A stretch of DNA of 64,000 bases from Acidimicrobiia bacterium. Lineage in GTDB: Bacteria > Actinomycetota > Acidimicrobiia > IMCC26256 > JAGNEX01. Positions 19,388 through 30,865 of the stretch are shown piece after piece. The stretch spans positions 1,518,001-1,582,000 of the forward strand of contig JACJWE010000001.1 of the NCBI GenBank assembly GCA_020637365.1, in the 5' to 3' direction. Each line of letters begins with the position of its first letter. The first letter of the stretch is position 1. Position numbers and translations under genes: made by a program. The notes beneath the pieces were generated by a model. It was not told the DNA's origin and made no database searches. It saw only the letters and a list, made by a program, of their open reading frames with translations.

Positions 19388-21983
19388 CAGTCACAGGCCT
19401 CACAGGTCTCAGGGTTTTCGAGCGAACAGGCAACGGCGGATTGATCGCTGCCCGCGTAAACGGATTTGTTGATCCCCGATGCCGGTCGCGACCTCAGGTA
19501 GTAGGTGGTCTTCAGCCCAGACAGCCAGACGTGGCGGTACATCGCAGACAATTTGCCGATGGTCGGGGTCGCCATGAACAGGTTCAGGCTCTGGCTCTGG
19601 TCGATATATGCGCCACGCGCGGCCGCCAAGTCGATGAGCACCTTCTGTGGGTACTCCCACGCTGTGCGATACAACGCCCGGATGTCTTCAGGCAGATCGA
19701 GCATCTGGATCGAACCGTCCGACGCCATGATCTGGCCGCGCACGTCTGGGTTCCAAAGCCCGCGCTCTTGGAGGTCACGCACGAGATACCGGTTGATCTG
19801 CAGAAATTCACCCGACAAGGTCTCGCGTTTGAAGATGTTGCTCACCTGCGGCTCAATACATTCATACGCACCCGAAATCGATGCGATCGTCGCCGTCGGC
19901 GCAATCGCGACCAGCAGCGAGTTGCGCAAACCGAACTCGCTGATGCGGTCCTTGAGCGCCGCCCACCGTTCTGGCTGAGACGGCTCGACACCCCACAGAT
20001 CGAACTGCAGATCGCCCTTCGCCGCTCGAGTTTCCTTGAACGCCGCATGCGGTCCGTGCAGCTCGGCGAGCTCACTCGATGCCCACAGCGCGTGGAAATA
20101 CAGCTCTTCGGAAATCTTCGTGGACAACTCGAGGGCCTCAGGCGAATCAAAAGGCACCCGGAGCTGAAAGAACACGTCTTGGAGCCCCATGATGCCGAGT
20201 CCTACCGGACGCCATTTGGCGTTCGAAACACCCGCCTCATCGGTCGGATAGAAGTTGATGTCGACTACGCGGTCCAGGTAGCGAACCGCTGTCCTAACGA
20301 CCGAACCCATCCGTTCGAACTCGAAACGACCATCACGAACAAAACGTCCCAAGTTGACCGAACCCAGGTTGCAGACCGCCGTCTCGTCCTGGTTGGTGAC
20401 TTCGAGAATCTCCGTGCAGAGGTTTGAGAGGTGCACGACGTTTGAGTCGCGTCCGGTCTGGTTGCACTTCTGGTTGGATGCATCTTTGAAGGCCATCCAG
20501 CCGTTGCCCGTCTGGGCCAGGGTCTTCATCATCCGGCCATACAGCTCACGGGCCGGTACCTGTCGTTCGTACAGACCATCCTCTTCGGCTTCGATGTAGG
20601 CCCGCTCAAACTCCTCGCCATACAAATCGACGAGATGGGGGACCTTCTTCGGGTCGAACAGCGACCATTGCCAATCCTTCTCCATCCGCTGCATGAACAG
20701 GTCGGGAATCCAGTTGGCGATATTGATGTTCTGGGTACGCCGAGCGTGATCACCGGTGTTGTCACGAAGCTCGAGGAAATCGAAAATGTCGGCGTGCCAC
20801 GTTTCGAGATAGACGCACGCCGCGCCCTTGCGGCGACCCCCCTGGTTGACTGCCGCGACCGACGAATCGAGCGTCTTGAGAAATGGGACGACACCGTTTG
20901 AGATGCCGTTGGTGCCACGGATGAGCGAACCCGCCGAACGGACCCGTGAAAAAGATAGGCCGATGCCGCCAGCGTGTTTGGAGAGGCGAGCAACGTCGGT
21001 GTATCGCCCGTAGATCGAGACCAAATCATCGAGCGGCGAATCGAGCAGATAGCAGCTCGACATCTGAGAATGGGTCGTACCGGAGTTAAACAGCGTCGGT
21101 GAGCTCGGCAGATAGTCGAGCGATGAGATCAACTCATAGAACTCGACCGCTTCGTGTGGGCTGCGAGACAGTCCACACGCGACACGCATAAAGAAGTACT
21201 GCGGCGTTTCGACGATCGTGCGCGATTCGGGGTGGCGCAGCAAGTAGCGGTCAGCAACCGTCTTCATCCCAAAGTATTCGAACAGCCAGTTGCGCTCGGG
21301 ACGGATTGCGTCGTTCAGTTTGCGGGCGTTGAGCTGGACGAAATCGGCGACATCCTCACTGATCAACCCAACCGCGTGACCTGTGGCAATCGACTGCGAA
21401 AACGAAAAAATGTCCTGGTTCTGAACTTCTTTATCGATGTAGGTCGCCAGCAGACGCGCTGCGAGTTTTGAATAGTTCGGCTCCTCGAGGGAGAGACCTT
21501 CAGCGGTGCGGATCGACAGCTCGTCGAGCTCTTCGGTCGTGGCCCCGTCGTAGAGACCCGCAATGGTGCGAGTCGCGACCCGTAGCGGATCGACGTTTGC
21601 GAGTTTTCCTCGACATCTCGTGATCGCTCGGACGATCTTGTTGAGATCGACCTCTTCCAAATCTCCGTTGCGCTTGCGGACGCGCATATCAGACCCCGGC
21701 TGGTCATCATCGACCCGAGCATCGAGCTCGATAGTCGGTTCCGTCTCAGCAACGCCGGACTCGGGGATCCGAAATTCATCGGATGGCTCCCCGGAGAACC
21801 GTTCGCCACCGCTGAACTCACCCCGACCGCGCCGGACTCGGTCCGATCGCTGCCCAACCGTGCGTCGGACAGGGTTTGATCACTGCCCAACCGTGCGTCG
21901 GACAGGGTCCGATCTCGTTCCATATCAGCGTCGGATCGCGTCCGCTCGCTGCCCAATACGTCCGACTCCGGTGGTACTGACAC
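19387..21983 (-). CDS. nrdA: Ribonucleoside-diphosphate reductase, alpha subunit, with repeat-bearing N-terminal extension
   Basis: Catalytic large subunit. From Met at 21687 come an ATP-cone (VRKRNGDLEEVDLNKIVRAI), substrate-site motifs (SSCYLLDS, NLCTEILEVTNQDETAVCNL, NLGSVNLG), the loop APTATIASISGAYECIEP, and a C-terminal thiol pair in ETCEACD. Upstream the same frame stays open with acidic residues (IPESGVAETEPTIELDARVD). One frameshift near 21818 joins it to a GTG at 21983 preceded by GGGAGA. The real protein therefore probably carries about 100 extra residues including SDARLGSDQTL repeats. If the shift is real, translation must start at 21687. Confidence 0.9.
21841..21906 (-). repeat. 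33-bp tandem repeat in the nrdA leader
   Basis: Two 33-base units (21841-21873 and 21874-21906) with a third partial copy; the core TGCCCAACCGTGCGTCGGAC is identical in both. On the minus strand each codes eleven residues around SDARLGSD. The in-frame length suggests coding sequence rather than regulatory DNA. Confidence 0.75.
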
Positions 21984-22535
21984 GGGTCTCCCTTTTCCAC
22001 GACAAGTTCCCGACCAGAGCCGCTCCAGCTCGCCAGTTTTCGACCGACCCGAACAGGCTTTTGGGTCACCTGATCAGGATTTATCGCGGAAAACGTGGAC
22101 TTGCAGGCCGGGAATTACAGGTCCGTAAGTTACACACCGGTAGTGCCCGGCTCAAGGGGTAATCCAAGATCGCGGGCATCGCCGCGCGGCCCGCTCGACG
22201 ACTCCCCAGCTCACGGCGGACAAACGCCAAAACGTCACCCGCAACATTTCTCCGCCGACGTCGCGCATCTCCTCGCGACTCCCCCAAGCAGAGTCGAACC
22301 GGCCGCGGCCAAACGGGTCGACCCGTGGTGATCAGCGTTGTGAGGGCATCAAACCGAATGGGCCGATGTGCTGGTGTTCACCCGGCGCGACCCTTACCCT
22401 CTGATATATGCCCGGGGTATTCGTGACACAGCGAGTATCCTCACGCGCGCACATCACAGCCCGTCTCGACCACCGTCGTTATCGCCGCTGCGATGTCGCC
22501 CGATGTCAGGACCGACCCAACGCGCAGGGGACGCC
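21984..22535. other. Divergent intergenic region between nrdA and the hybrid kinase
   Basis: About 550 bases that must hold the promoters of nrdAB and of the kinase operon. I searched for NrdR boxes (paired ACAC-WATATAT-type 16-mers) and saw no convincing pair. The GC-rich stretch 22160-22330 has no conserved ORF. Confidence 0.4.
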
Positions 22536-24962
22536 GTGAGTACAGCCGAGTCGCCCCGAACGATCGAGAGCGCCTCACAAGAGACCTGGTTCCAATTCGC
22601 TACGCGTTCTCTTCCCGGTCTGGTCCCCGTCGACCTGGTTTCGATCGCGGTCGGAACCGGTGACGGCGCGCTGCTCACCCCGATCATCGGTGAAGACATC
22701 CTCGGCCTCGACGACGCGGTCCGTTCACCCGATTCAGCGGCCGCACAGGCAGCTGCCTCACAACAAACCCACGTGGCGACGGCGACGGCAAACTCGCCCG
22801 ACGTCGCACTCCTACGTCTTGCAGGCCTGCTCTCGGTCGCGGTCGTTCCACTCGTCGGTCAAGCGCAGTCTCTGGGTGTACTCATCGCTGCGAGGCGCGA
22901 AGAGCACTGGTTCACGTCCGAAGACATAGCACTGCTCGAAACCGCCGCGTCGGTGCTGACGGTCTCGCTCCAAAAACACCAGATCGAGGGACGCAGCCAG
23001 GCCATCGTCGAGACCTCGATGGATGCGCTCATCACGACCGACCATGCGGGGAACGTCATCGACTGGAACCCTCGAGCGATCGAACTGCTCGGATGGTCGG
23101 CTCAGGCGGCGGCCGGACAATCGGTCGTCGATCTCATCATCCCCTCCGAGATGCGCCGAGACGTTCGCGAGGGACTCAAGATGGCGGGGAGTCAAGCGGT
23201 GACGCCGGTCATCGGACGATTCTTTGAGATGACAGCGCTACGCCGCGACGGCTCGGCGTTCCCATCCGAAGTATCGATCACGACTTGGGTCGTCGCCGGT
23301 CAACGCTTCTACTGCTGGGTTCTTCGCGACATCACCGAACGCCGTCATTCAGAAGCCGAACTCATCCGCGCACGCGACGCAGCACAGGCGGCCGACCATG
23401 CAAAATCTGAGTTCTTGGCGACGATGAGCCACGAGATCAGAACACCGATGAACGGTGTGCTCGGCATGACCGAGTTGCTCTTGCAGTCGGGGCTCACACC
23501 CAAGCAATACGAGCTCGCGTATACCGCTCACCATTCGGCGAATGCTCTGCTCGATATCATCAACGACGTCCTCGACTTCTCCAGGATCGAGGCGGGACGT
23601 ATCGAGCTGCGTCCTACCCTGTTCGAACTGGAAGAAACGGTGAGTAGCGTCGGAGCGCTGCTCGCCGACCGCGGCGACAAGAAGCACGTCACCGTGCGTA
23701 CCGAAACGATCGGACCCCTCCCCGAAGTCGTCGGCGGCGATCCGTCACGACTCCGACAGATCCTGATCAACCTGGTCGGTAACGCGATTCGATTCACCGA
23801 AAAGGGCTCGGTGATCCTGCGCGTGTCCTGTCACATGAGCTCTCAGGACACCGTCAATACGCTGTTCGAAGTGATCGACACCGGGCCCGGGATCTCCGCA
23901 GATCAGCTGAGCAACATCTTTGATCCCTTCGTTCAAGCCCCTACCGACGACCACAAAGTCCGTTCGGGCAGCGGGCTCGGGCTCGCCATCAGCCGTCGCC
24001 TCACCGAATTGATGGGCGGTTCTATCGGCGTCGACTCGACGCTCGGCAAAGGCTCCAGATTTTGGGTTGAGATCCCCTTTGAACGGGCAGAAGCGTTCCG
24101 CGCCACCTCGGTGCTGACCGATCGCAACGCCCCCGCCGAACCTCGCCAAGCGACCCGATCGCTGTCGATCCTCGTCGTCGAAGATGACGCGGTCAACCAG
24201 GTGGTCGCTTCTCGGATGCTCGAGTCGATCGGCTGTCAGGTCTCACTCGCCGGCAATGGCGCCGAAGCTGTTGAACGGGTCGAATCCGAGGTGTTCGACA
24301 TCGTCTTCATGGACTGCATGATGCCGGTCATGGACGGCTACGCGTCGACCGGGGCGATCCGAGAATGGGAAGCGACGAGACAACCCCCGACCCACGTGCC
24401 GATCGTCGCGTTGACAGCGAATTCGATGCCCGGGGACAAGGCGCGTTGCCTCGCCGCCGGGATGGACGATTACCTCGCTAAGCCCTTCAACCGAAACTCA
24501 CTGATCGAGATTCTGGACCGCTGGGGTTCCGGAGCGCCGCCAACGGACGCCAACGACGACGACCCGATGAATGAGCCGCTCATTCCGATCGCCGAGAACC
24601 CCCAGCTCAAAGAGCTCAGCATCGATGTGGTCTCAGAAGTGGTGGAAACGTTCTGTGAATTCAGCGCCGGTGTCGTCGACGACCTCGCGAACGCCGCGAC
24701 GTGTCGCGACTTCGCCCAACTGCAACAGCGAGCGCATTCACTCAAGTCCGCCGCCGCCAACGTTGGAGCGATGAAGCTTTCGTCCATGGCGACCGACCTC
24801 GAGAAGGCCGCCGCGTCCCAGCTCGACGATGCGGCGGACTCGACCGGTCTCGATCTTGAACTCGAGCGCTCGGCACTGGCGTTGGTCAACGAACACCGCC
24901 GTGTGCTCGCGGCGCTCAGGGCATGGCTCGACACCGTCCCTCAAACGGCGATCAGACGATGA
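22536..24962 (+). CDS. Hybrid sensor histidine kinase (GAF-PAS-HisKA-HATPase-REC-HPt)
   Basis: Cytosolic hybrid kinase for a phosphorelay. In order: GAF-like sensor (about residues 20-150), PAS (GRSQAIVETSMDALITTDHAG to RDITERR), HisKA with the phospho-His in MSHEIRTPMNG, HATPase (QILINLVGNAIRFTEKG, DTGPGIS, GSGLGLAISRRL), a receiver with Asp in FMDCMMPVMDG and Lys in YLAKPFN, and a C-terminal HPt with RAHSLKSAAANVGA. No membrane helix is seen. Starts at GTG 22536 (AGGGGA upstream) or ATG 22503 are both plausible. The last bases overlap the next gene as ATGA, so the response protein downstream is the likely partner. Confidence 0.92.
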   Translation: MSTAESPRTIESASQETWFQFATRSLPGLVPVDLVSIAVGTGDGALLTPIIGEDILGLDDAVRSPDSAAAQAAASQQTHVATATANSPDVALLRLAGLLSVAVVPLVGQAQSLGVLIAARREEHWFTSEDIALLETAASVLTVSLQKHQIEGRSQAIVETSMDALITTDHAGNVIDWNPRAIELLGWSAQAAAGQSVVDLIIPSEMRRDVREGLKMAGSQAVTPVIGRFFEMTALRRDGSAFPSEVSITTWVVAGQRFYCWVLRDITERRHSEAELIRARDAAQAADHAKSEFLATMSHEIRTPMNGVLGMTELLLQSGLTPKQYELAYTAHHSANALLDIINDVLDFSRIEAGRIELRPTLFELEETVSSVGALLADRGDKKHVTVRTETIGPLPEVVGGDPSRLRQILINLVGNAIRFTEKGSVILRVSCHMSSQDTVNTLFEVIDTGPGISADQLSNIFDPFVQAPTDDHKVRSGSGLGLAISRRLTELMGGSIGVDSTLGKGSRFWVEIPFERAEAFRATSVLTDRNAPAEPRQATRSLSILVVEDDAVNQVVASRMLESIGCQVSLAGNGAEAVERVESEVFDIVFMDCMMPVMDGYASTGAIREWEATRQPPTHVPIVALTANSMPGDKARCLAAGMDDYLAKPFNRNSLIEILDRWGSGAPPTDANDDDPMNEPLIPIAENPQLKELSIDVVSEVVETFCEFSAGVVDDLANAATCRDFAQLQQRAHSLKSAAANVGAMKLSSMATDLEKAAASQLDDAADSTGLDLELERSALALVNEHRRVLAALRAWLDTVPQTAIRR

Positions 24963-27073
24963 GCGCACAGTGGTTTTGGCGATCCCAACCCATCGTCCTC
25001 GTCGTCGACGACGATCCGACGACGAGGCTCTTGGCCAACGCTGCACTTCGCCGCCTCGACGTCGACATCGTCGAGGCGGCCACCGGCGCTGAGGCGCTCA
25101 GCCAAGCCCGGCGCCATCGCCCCAACCTGGTCCTCCTCGATGTTGGCCTACCCGACACATCGGGCTTTCAGGTCTGTGAGCAGCTTCGCAGCGACCAGGA
25201 TTCAAGTGAGGTCCCGATCCTGTTCGTCACCGGCCTCGACGACCTCAAATCTATTCATCGGGCTTATGAAACGGGCGCTACCGATTTCATGACCAAACCG
25301 GTGAACTGGTCCATTCTGGCCGAACGCGTGCGCTACATGCTTCGCTCGGCACGAGAACACGCCTTGTTACGCGACCGCGAAGAACAGCTCGCCGTAGCGC
25401 AGCGTGCGGCGAAGCTCGGATCGTGGCGAGTCGATCTTCAAAGCGGATCGTGTGAAGCGTCGACCTCGACCCTGGGCATGTTGGGCCTCACGGATTCGAC
25501 ACCGTTTGATATCAACCGCTTCTCTGAGGGCGCCCAAGCAGCCGATCGCCCCCGAGTAGAGCGCGCGCTGCACAATCTCACGAACGACGGTCGCTCGTTC
25601 CGTCTCGACTTCCGTTACCGCACACCCGAAGGAAGTGAACGCTTCCTGGCGTTATCCGGTGATGCCCATCTCGACGCCAGCGGCGCGCTGCTCGGCTGCG
25701 CGGGCGGTTGTCAGGATCTGACCGAACGCAAGATGCGCGACGATCAGCTGCGATTCTTGACCTCCTATGACCCGGTCACGGGGCTTGCCAACCGGTCCCT
25801 GTTCGAAGAGCACTTGGCCTCGGCGGTCCGACACGATGCGGCCAACGACGTGCAATCCGCGGTCATCCTGGTGACACTGCCCAACCTGCGGATCGACACG
25901 CTCCCGGTCGGTGCCCGAGGTGCCGACCAGGTGCTCCAAGAAATCGCCGCCCGACTCAGTCACCTGGCCGCCGCTGGTTTTGGTTCCAGCGATCACGATG
26001 GACCGCCACCGGTCCTTGCACGCACCGGTGAACATGAGTTCGGGCTCGTGGTGCGCGACGTTCCCGACCTTGGTGCCCTCGGAGATCTAGTCAGCACCAT
26101 CCAATTTGCGGCGTGTCAACCGGTCACGGTCGACCAACGCCGCATCGCGACGATGACCGCCGCCGGTGTGGCGCTCCATCCCCAAGACGGCCCGTCAGCA
26201 TCGGCGCTGATCGCGGCTGCCGGACACGCCGCCCGCACCGCGGAACAAACCGGGGTGGGTTCCTGGCATTTCTTTGATGTGTCCCAGCAGGTCGCCGCTC
26301 GCCGCCGGCTGTCGGTCGTGACCCGCCTGCGAGAGGCCCTCGAAAATGGGGATATCGACTTGGCGCTCCAGGCCAAGTTCGACGCCGCGGCCCGGCGGAT
26401 CTGCGGTTTTGAAGCGCTCGCTCGTCTCAAAACCGCTGATGGACAGTCGATCTCACCCGCAGAATTCGTCCCGGTCGCAGAGTCGATCGGCGTCATCGAT
26501 CGTTTAAGCGACTGGGTCTTTGATCGCGTCGCGCAGATCTACATCGAATCGGGCCCGTCCCTTCCGCCGATCGCCGCCAATCTGTCCCCCGTCCAGTTGG
26601 GCCGACCGGGTATCGCCGAACGAATCCTGGGCAGATTGGAAGGCTGCGGGGTGGGCACCAACAACGTTCAGGTCGAAGTGACCGAATCTGCACTCCTCGA
26701 TCACCCCGATGTCGCCGTCGCCGAATTGGCCCTATTGCGCGACAACGGCGTCTCGATCGCCCTCGACGATTTCGGCACCGGATACGCGTCGCTCAGCACG
26801 CTGCATCAGCTCCCGATCGATATCCTCAAGATCGATCGGTCCTTCGTGATGGAGGTCGACAGCGACGACCGCGCAGCAACGGTCGTGCGCAGCGTTGTCG
26901 ATCTGGCCCACGGCCTTGGGATCGAAGTCGTTGCTGAAGGCGTTGAAACCGAAAAGCAGGCAGATGTGCTCACCCAGATGAAGGTCGACCAACTCCAGGG
27001 ATACTGGTTAGCTCGCCCCGCACCCATCGACGACGCGTTGTCGCTGATTGGAGCTGATCCGGGTCGTGACTGA
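24959..27073 (+). CDS. Response regulator with PAS, degenerate GGDEF and intact EAL (c-di-GMP phosphodiesterase)
   Basis: Receiver domain first (VLVVDDDPTTR, phospho-Asp in VLLDVGLPD, Lys in MTKPVNW). Then PAS (AAKLGSWRVDLQSG), a GGDEF domain whose signature reads GEHEF, and an EAL domain. The EAL residues look complete: FEALARL, NLSPVQLG, VEVTESALLD, ALDDFGTGYASL, LPIDILKIDRSF and VVAEGVETE. The protein should therefore degrade c-di-GMP, while the GGDEF half is probably regulatory. ATG 24959 overlaps the kinase stop, and the helicase gene starts before this one ends, so the three genes form one transcription unit. Confidence 0.93.
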   Translation: MSAQWFWRSQPIVLVVDDDPTTRLLANAALRRLDVDIVEAATGAEALSQARRHRPNLVLLDVGLPDTSGFQVCEQLRSDQDSSEVPILFVTGLDDLKSIHRAYETGATDFMTKPVNWSILAERVRYMLRSAREHALLRDREEQLAVAQRAAKLGSWRVDLQSGSCEASTSTLGMLGLTDSTPFDINRFSEGAQAADRPRVERALHNLTNDGRSFRLDFRYRTPEGSERFLALSGDAHLDASGALLGCAGGCQDLTERKMRDDQLRFLTSYDPVTGLANRSLFEEHLASAVRHDAANDVQSAVILVTLPNLRIDTLPVGARGADQVLQEIAARLSHLAAAGFGSSDHDGPPPVLARTGEHEFGLVVRDVPDLGALGDLVSTIQFAACQPVTVDQRRIATMTAAGVALHPQDGPSASALIAAAGHAARTAEQTGVGSWHFFDVSQQVAARRRLSVVTRLREALENGDIDLALQAKFDAAARRICGFEALARLKTADGQSISPAEFVPVAESIGVIDRLSDWVFDRVAQIYIESGPSLPPIAANLSPVQLGRPGIAERILGRLEGCGVGTNNVQVEVTESALLDHPDVAVAELALLRDNGVSIALDDFGTGYASLSTLHQLPIDILKIDRSFVMEVDSDDRAATVVRSVVDLAHGLGIEVVAEGVETEKQADVLTQMKVDQLQGYWLARPAPIDDALSLIGADPGRD

Positions 27074-29629
27074 CGTCGCACCGATCGATCCCCATACCGT
27101 CCTGCAGCGTGCACTCCGCACAGCTAGCGCTGCTGATGGTGTCCTGGAAGCGCTCTACGCGTGGTTCGACCAGACCGGTCTCACCCCTTATGACCATCAA
27201 GAGTCTGCAATTCTTGACGTCCTCGCAGGCGACCACGTCATCCTGAACACACCGACCGGATCAGGAAAATCCTGGTTGCGCTGGCAGCGCACGCGGAAGC
27301 CGTCGCTCTCGGCAAACGCTCGTATTACACGGCGCCGATCAAGGCGTTGGTGAGCGAGAAGTTCTTTGACCTCTGCAGAATTCTCGGCCCGGAACATGTT
27401 GGGTTGGTGACCGGCGACGGCGCGGTTAACGCGGACGCGCCGGTCGTGTGCTGTACCGCTGAGATCTTGGCCAACCTCGCACTTCGTGACGGGGCTGGAG
27501 CTGCTGTCGACCAGGTCACGATGGATGAGTTCCACTTTTACGGCGATGCAGCGCGCGGATGGGCGTGGTCGGTTCCCCTGATCGAACTTGTCGAGGCGCG
27601 CTTTTGTTGATGTCTGCGACCCTTGGCGACACCGCTCAGATCGATGCGGATCTGCGGCGCCGAACGGGACGACAGGTCAGCACGATCCGGGGTATGCACC
27701 GACCGGTCCCGCTCGAGTTCACCTACCGCGAGACGCCGATCCTTGAATCGTTACAAGAACTCATCGACCGCAACCTGACGCCCGCGTATCTGGTGCACTT
27801 CACCCAGCGGTCCGCCGTCGAACAAGCATCGGCACTCCGTTCGCTGAATGTCACCGACAAGACCACCAAAAGGCGATTGCCGCCGAGCTCGCGGGGGTCC
27901 GATTCGATACGCCGTTTGGTAAAGAACTTCGTCGCTACCTGCTCCATGGTGTCGGCGTCCACCATGCCGGGCTACTCCCCGTTATCGGCGCACCGTTGAA
28001 CGACTGGCACAACGGGGCCTGCTTTCGATCATCTGCGGCACCGATACCCTCGGTGTCGGCATCAACGTCCCCATACGAACCGTGCTCTTTAGCCAGCTCT
28101 GCAAATTCGACGGACGTGGCACGTCTATCTTGACGGTCAGAGATTTTCAGCAGATCGCCGGTCGGGCCGGACGTCGGGGCTACGACGACATCGGCTACGT
28201 GTGGGCACAAGATCCCGCGCACCTCATCGAGAATCGACGCATGGTCGAAAAGGCCGCCGGCGATCCTAAGAAGGCCCGCAAGCTGGTCAAACGCAAGGCT
28301 CCCACCCGCGGCTATGTACCGTGGGACGCCGATACCTTCCAGCGCCTCCAGCGGGACCGACCCGAAACCTTGGAACAGCATTTCGCGATCACCAGCTCGA
28401 TGCTGATCTGGTTGCTCGACCGTCCCGGGGATGGGTGGGCGGCGACGCGTCACCTCATCGGTGAAGCAACGCCCGACGAGGCCCATGCAACGGTCGAACT
28501 CGGCCGTGCTGAAGAGATCTACGCCTCGTTGCTGGGTGCAGACGTCTTTGAAACCTTGGACCGTCCAGATGACTACGGCCGAACCGTGCGCATCAACCTC
28601 GACCTTCAAGCCGAGTTTCAACTCAATCAGCCGCTGGCGCCCTTCGCCGTCGAAGTTGTCGCAGCGATGGATCCAAACGCTGCTGACTACGCCCTCGATC
28701 TGTGCAGCGTGATCGAATCGGTGCTCGAATCACCGGCCGAGATCCTCAGACGCCAACTCGACAAACTCAAAGGCGAGATGGTCGCCGAGATGAAACGCGA
28801 CGGCGTGGATTATGAGACGCGAATGGAACGGCTCGATGAGCTGGAACATCCCAAACCGCTCGCCGACTTCCTCTATGACTCGTTCAACGTATGGGTAGAA
28901 CACCATCCGTGGGCAGACGGCGAGACGGTTCGTCCTAAGTCGATCGTGCGCGACATGTTCGAACGCGGTCTCGACCTTCGGGGTTACGTGCAGAGCTATG
29001 GCCTGAGCCGCTCCGAAGGCCTCGTCTTGCGGTACTGCTCCGACGCGTACCGCGCTTTTGCTCAGACCGTTCCCGAAACAGCGAAAACCGACGATGTGTA
29101 TGACCTCATGGAGTGGCTCGGCTTCATGATTCGAGGGGTTGACTCATCGCTGCTCGACGAATGGCGCCAACTTCAAGACGGCGATATCGACGGGGCGGAG
29201 GCCGAACAGCATTCATTGACCGACGCCCGTCCCGATATCACCAAGCAGATTCGGGCCTTCACCGTGATGGTCCGCAACGAAGCATTCCGCTGGGTCCGAG
29301 CATTCGCCGCATCCGACGTGGAAACCCTCACCGACCTGCCGACGTTGGAAGGCCGTTGGAGGGTGGACACCCTGCGCTCCATCATCGGCGATATCCGTGC
29401 TGAACACGGAGGAATCGAGACAGGCCCCGACGCGCGCGGGCCCGCACTCTTTGAGTTTTCAACCGACGAGACGCCGTGGCGAGTGCGTCAGCTCCTCGAC
29501 GATTCATCGGGTGACCGCAACTGGGCGCTGATCGGCCATGTGGACCGCGAACGCTCCCGCGAGGAGGGCCGGGCGGTGGTTACCTTCGACGGCATAGAAC
29601 GAGACGCCCTCATCGTGACCCCGTACTAA
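27066..29629 (+). CDS. SKI2-like DEAD/DEAH helicase, DUF3516 type, four frameshifts
   Basis: ATP-dependent RNA/DNA helicase related to HelY/Mtr4. Motifs in order over several frames: TPTGSGKS (Walker A), YYTAPIKALVSEKFF, MDEFHFYGD (DExH), LLMSATLGD, GVGVHHAGLLP, GTDTLGVGINVPIRTV, and QQIAGRAGRRG. The long C-terminal part from 28082 is the DUF3516-type region. Shifts lie near 27270 (ATCC), 27597 (TTTT), 27868 (AAAAGG) and 27982 (CCCC); all but one are repaired by adding one base to a run. GTG 27066 overlaps the previous gene by eight bases. The conserved motifs make a true pseudogene unlikely. Confidence 0.85.
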
Positions 29630-29634
29630 GAGGA

Positions 29635-29650
29635 CCGGCCGATTGGCCGG
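29635..29650 (+). terminator. Hairpin downstream of the helicase gene
   Basis: CCGGCC-GATT-GGCCGG, six bases after the helicase stop and before the convergent MpaB-family gene. Short but perfect. Confidence 0.5.
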
Positions 29651-29719
29651 GCCGTGGCCCGACCGCCCGACTCCTGTTCGTCGTCTCTTGCAGAGGACGA
29701 GCGACCCGTCCTCGAAGCG

Positions 29720-30739
29720 CTACGCAGCGACGGCCTGGGGGGCGCCTGCACGCACGCGGGCCTTGGCGATACGAAGCGACGGGAGTTCGCCCACGATGGC
29801 CTGCAGGAGAGCGAGAGGCAGCTGGACGGCTTCGCTGGCCAGGCGTTCTTGTAGACGACTCGATCCCGGTGCGATGAGGTCATGCCACTCATCGGGCATG
29901 GTCGACAGCGTCGCGAGCACGAAGACTCGGGCCATCTGGCGAGCCGCCTCGGGCATGGTGTCGAGCGTGACCGCAGCGTCGATCAACGCCCGAGTCAGCC
30001 GAGACAACGACAATTCCGGTGTGAAGCGCTGCATGTAGACGGCGAGTTGCTCACGGGTCGTCGGCAGTTCGCCTTCTTCGATGAGCGGCAGGGGAAGCGT
30101 CCCCGCTTGGAGTGCGCGTCGCTGATCGGGATCGTTGAACACTTCGTCGAGGTTGACTCGGTGATCGAGCAACGCATCGTGGATGGACTGCTGCCGCACA
30201 AACTCGTCAGCCTTGTGTTGGGGCACAGGCCCTCGACCGAAACGTTCGTACATCACTAGGATCGAGTCGGTCAGCGTCATCGACACCCACGCCGTCTGAT
30301 GTGGGTCGGTTGCGTCGTACTCGGTGCCGTCCTTCCACTCGCCCTTGACCACACGATGCATCGCCCGCACGCGCCTCGCGGTCCGGTACACCTCATTCAT
30401 CGAACCGAGGTTCTGGGCCTGGACAAACGCGCCGGTCCGCTCGACTCGCCCAAGGAAATCCTCATAAAACGCACCGGTCGAATGGGTCGCTGTCGGGATC
30501 GACACAGACAGCGCCTGGAGGAGCGCTGCACGAACTCCCGCTAGCGCTATCGAAACATGGCCGGTCAGTTCCCACGTCGCTGAACGCGGTCCGAACAGCC
30601 CCGGATCGCCAGGGGTTGCGTTGCGATCGAGGGTGCTCTTAAAAATGCCGGTCCGATCGAGAAACTCTTGACGGACGACGGGTATGCCGTACGGCAAAAC
30701 TCGGTAGGCGAGAGAGGTTGGGGTTGGGAGCAGAAGCAT
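29720..30739 (-). CDS. MpaB/DUF2236 family oxygenase
   Basis: Haem-associated oxygenase-like protein of the DUF2236 family, which includes MpaB and latex-clearing protein relatives. Recognised from GHVSIALAGVRAALLQAL, ATDPHQTAWVSMTLTDSIL and YERFGRGPV, all with the family's conserved His, Asp/His and Arg positions. About 339 residues. ATG 30739 is favoured because GGAGA lies eight bases upstream; a TTG at 30754 is in frame. No signal peptide is seen. Substrate unknown. Confidence 0.8.
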   Translation of the reverse strand: MLLLPTPTSLAYRVLPYGIPVVRQEFLDRTGIFKSTLDRNATPGDPGLFGPRSATWELTGHVSIALAGVRAALLQALSVSIPTATHSTGAFYEDFLGRVERTGAFVQAQNLGSMNEVYRTARRVRAMHRVVKGEWKDGTEYDATDPHQTAWVSMTLTDSILVMYERFGRGPVPQHKADEFVRQQSIHDALLDHRVNLDEVFNDPDQRRALQAGTLPLPLIEEGELPTTREQLAVYMQRFTPELSLSRLTRALIDAAVTLDTMPEAARQMARVFVLATLSTMPDEWHDLIAPGSSRLQERLASEAVQLPLALLQAIVGELPSLRIAKARVRAGAPQAVAA

Positions 30740-30865
30740 CGAGCAGTTCTCCAATCATCGATCGGGGAGGCACAATCAGACCATCGACCGGCAACTATAG
30801 CTAGCAGTCGTTGGGGGACGGTAGGCGAAAACCGCCAACCCCGACCTGAGGGCTTGGTGCCGATC

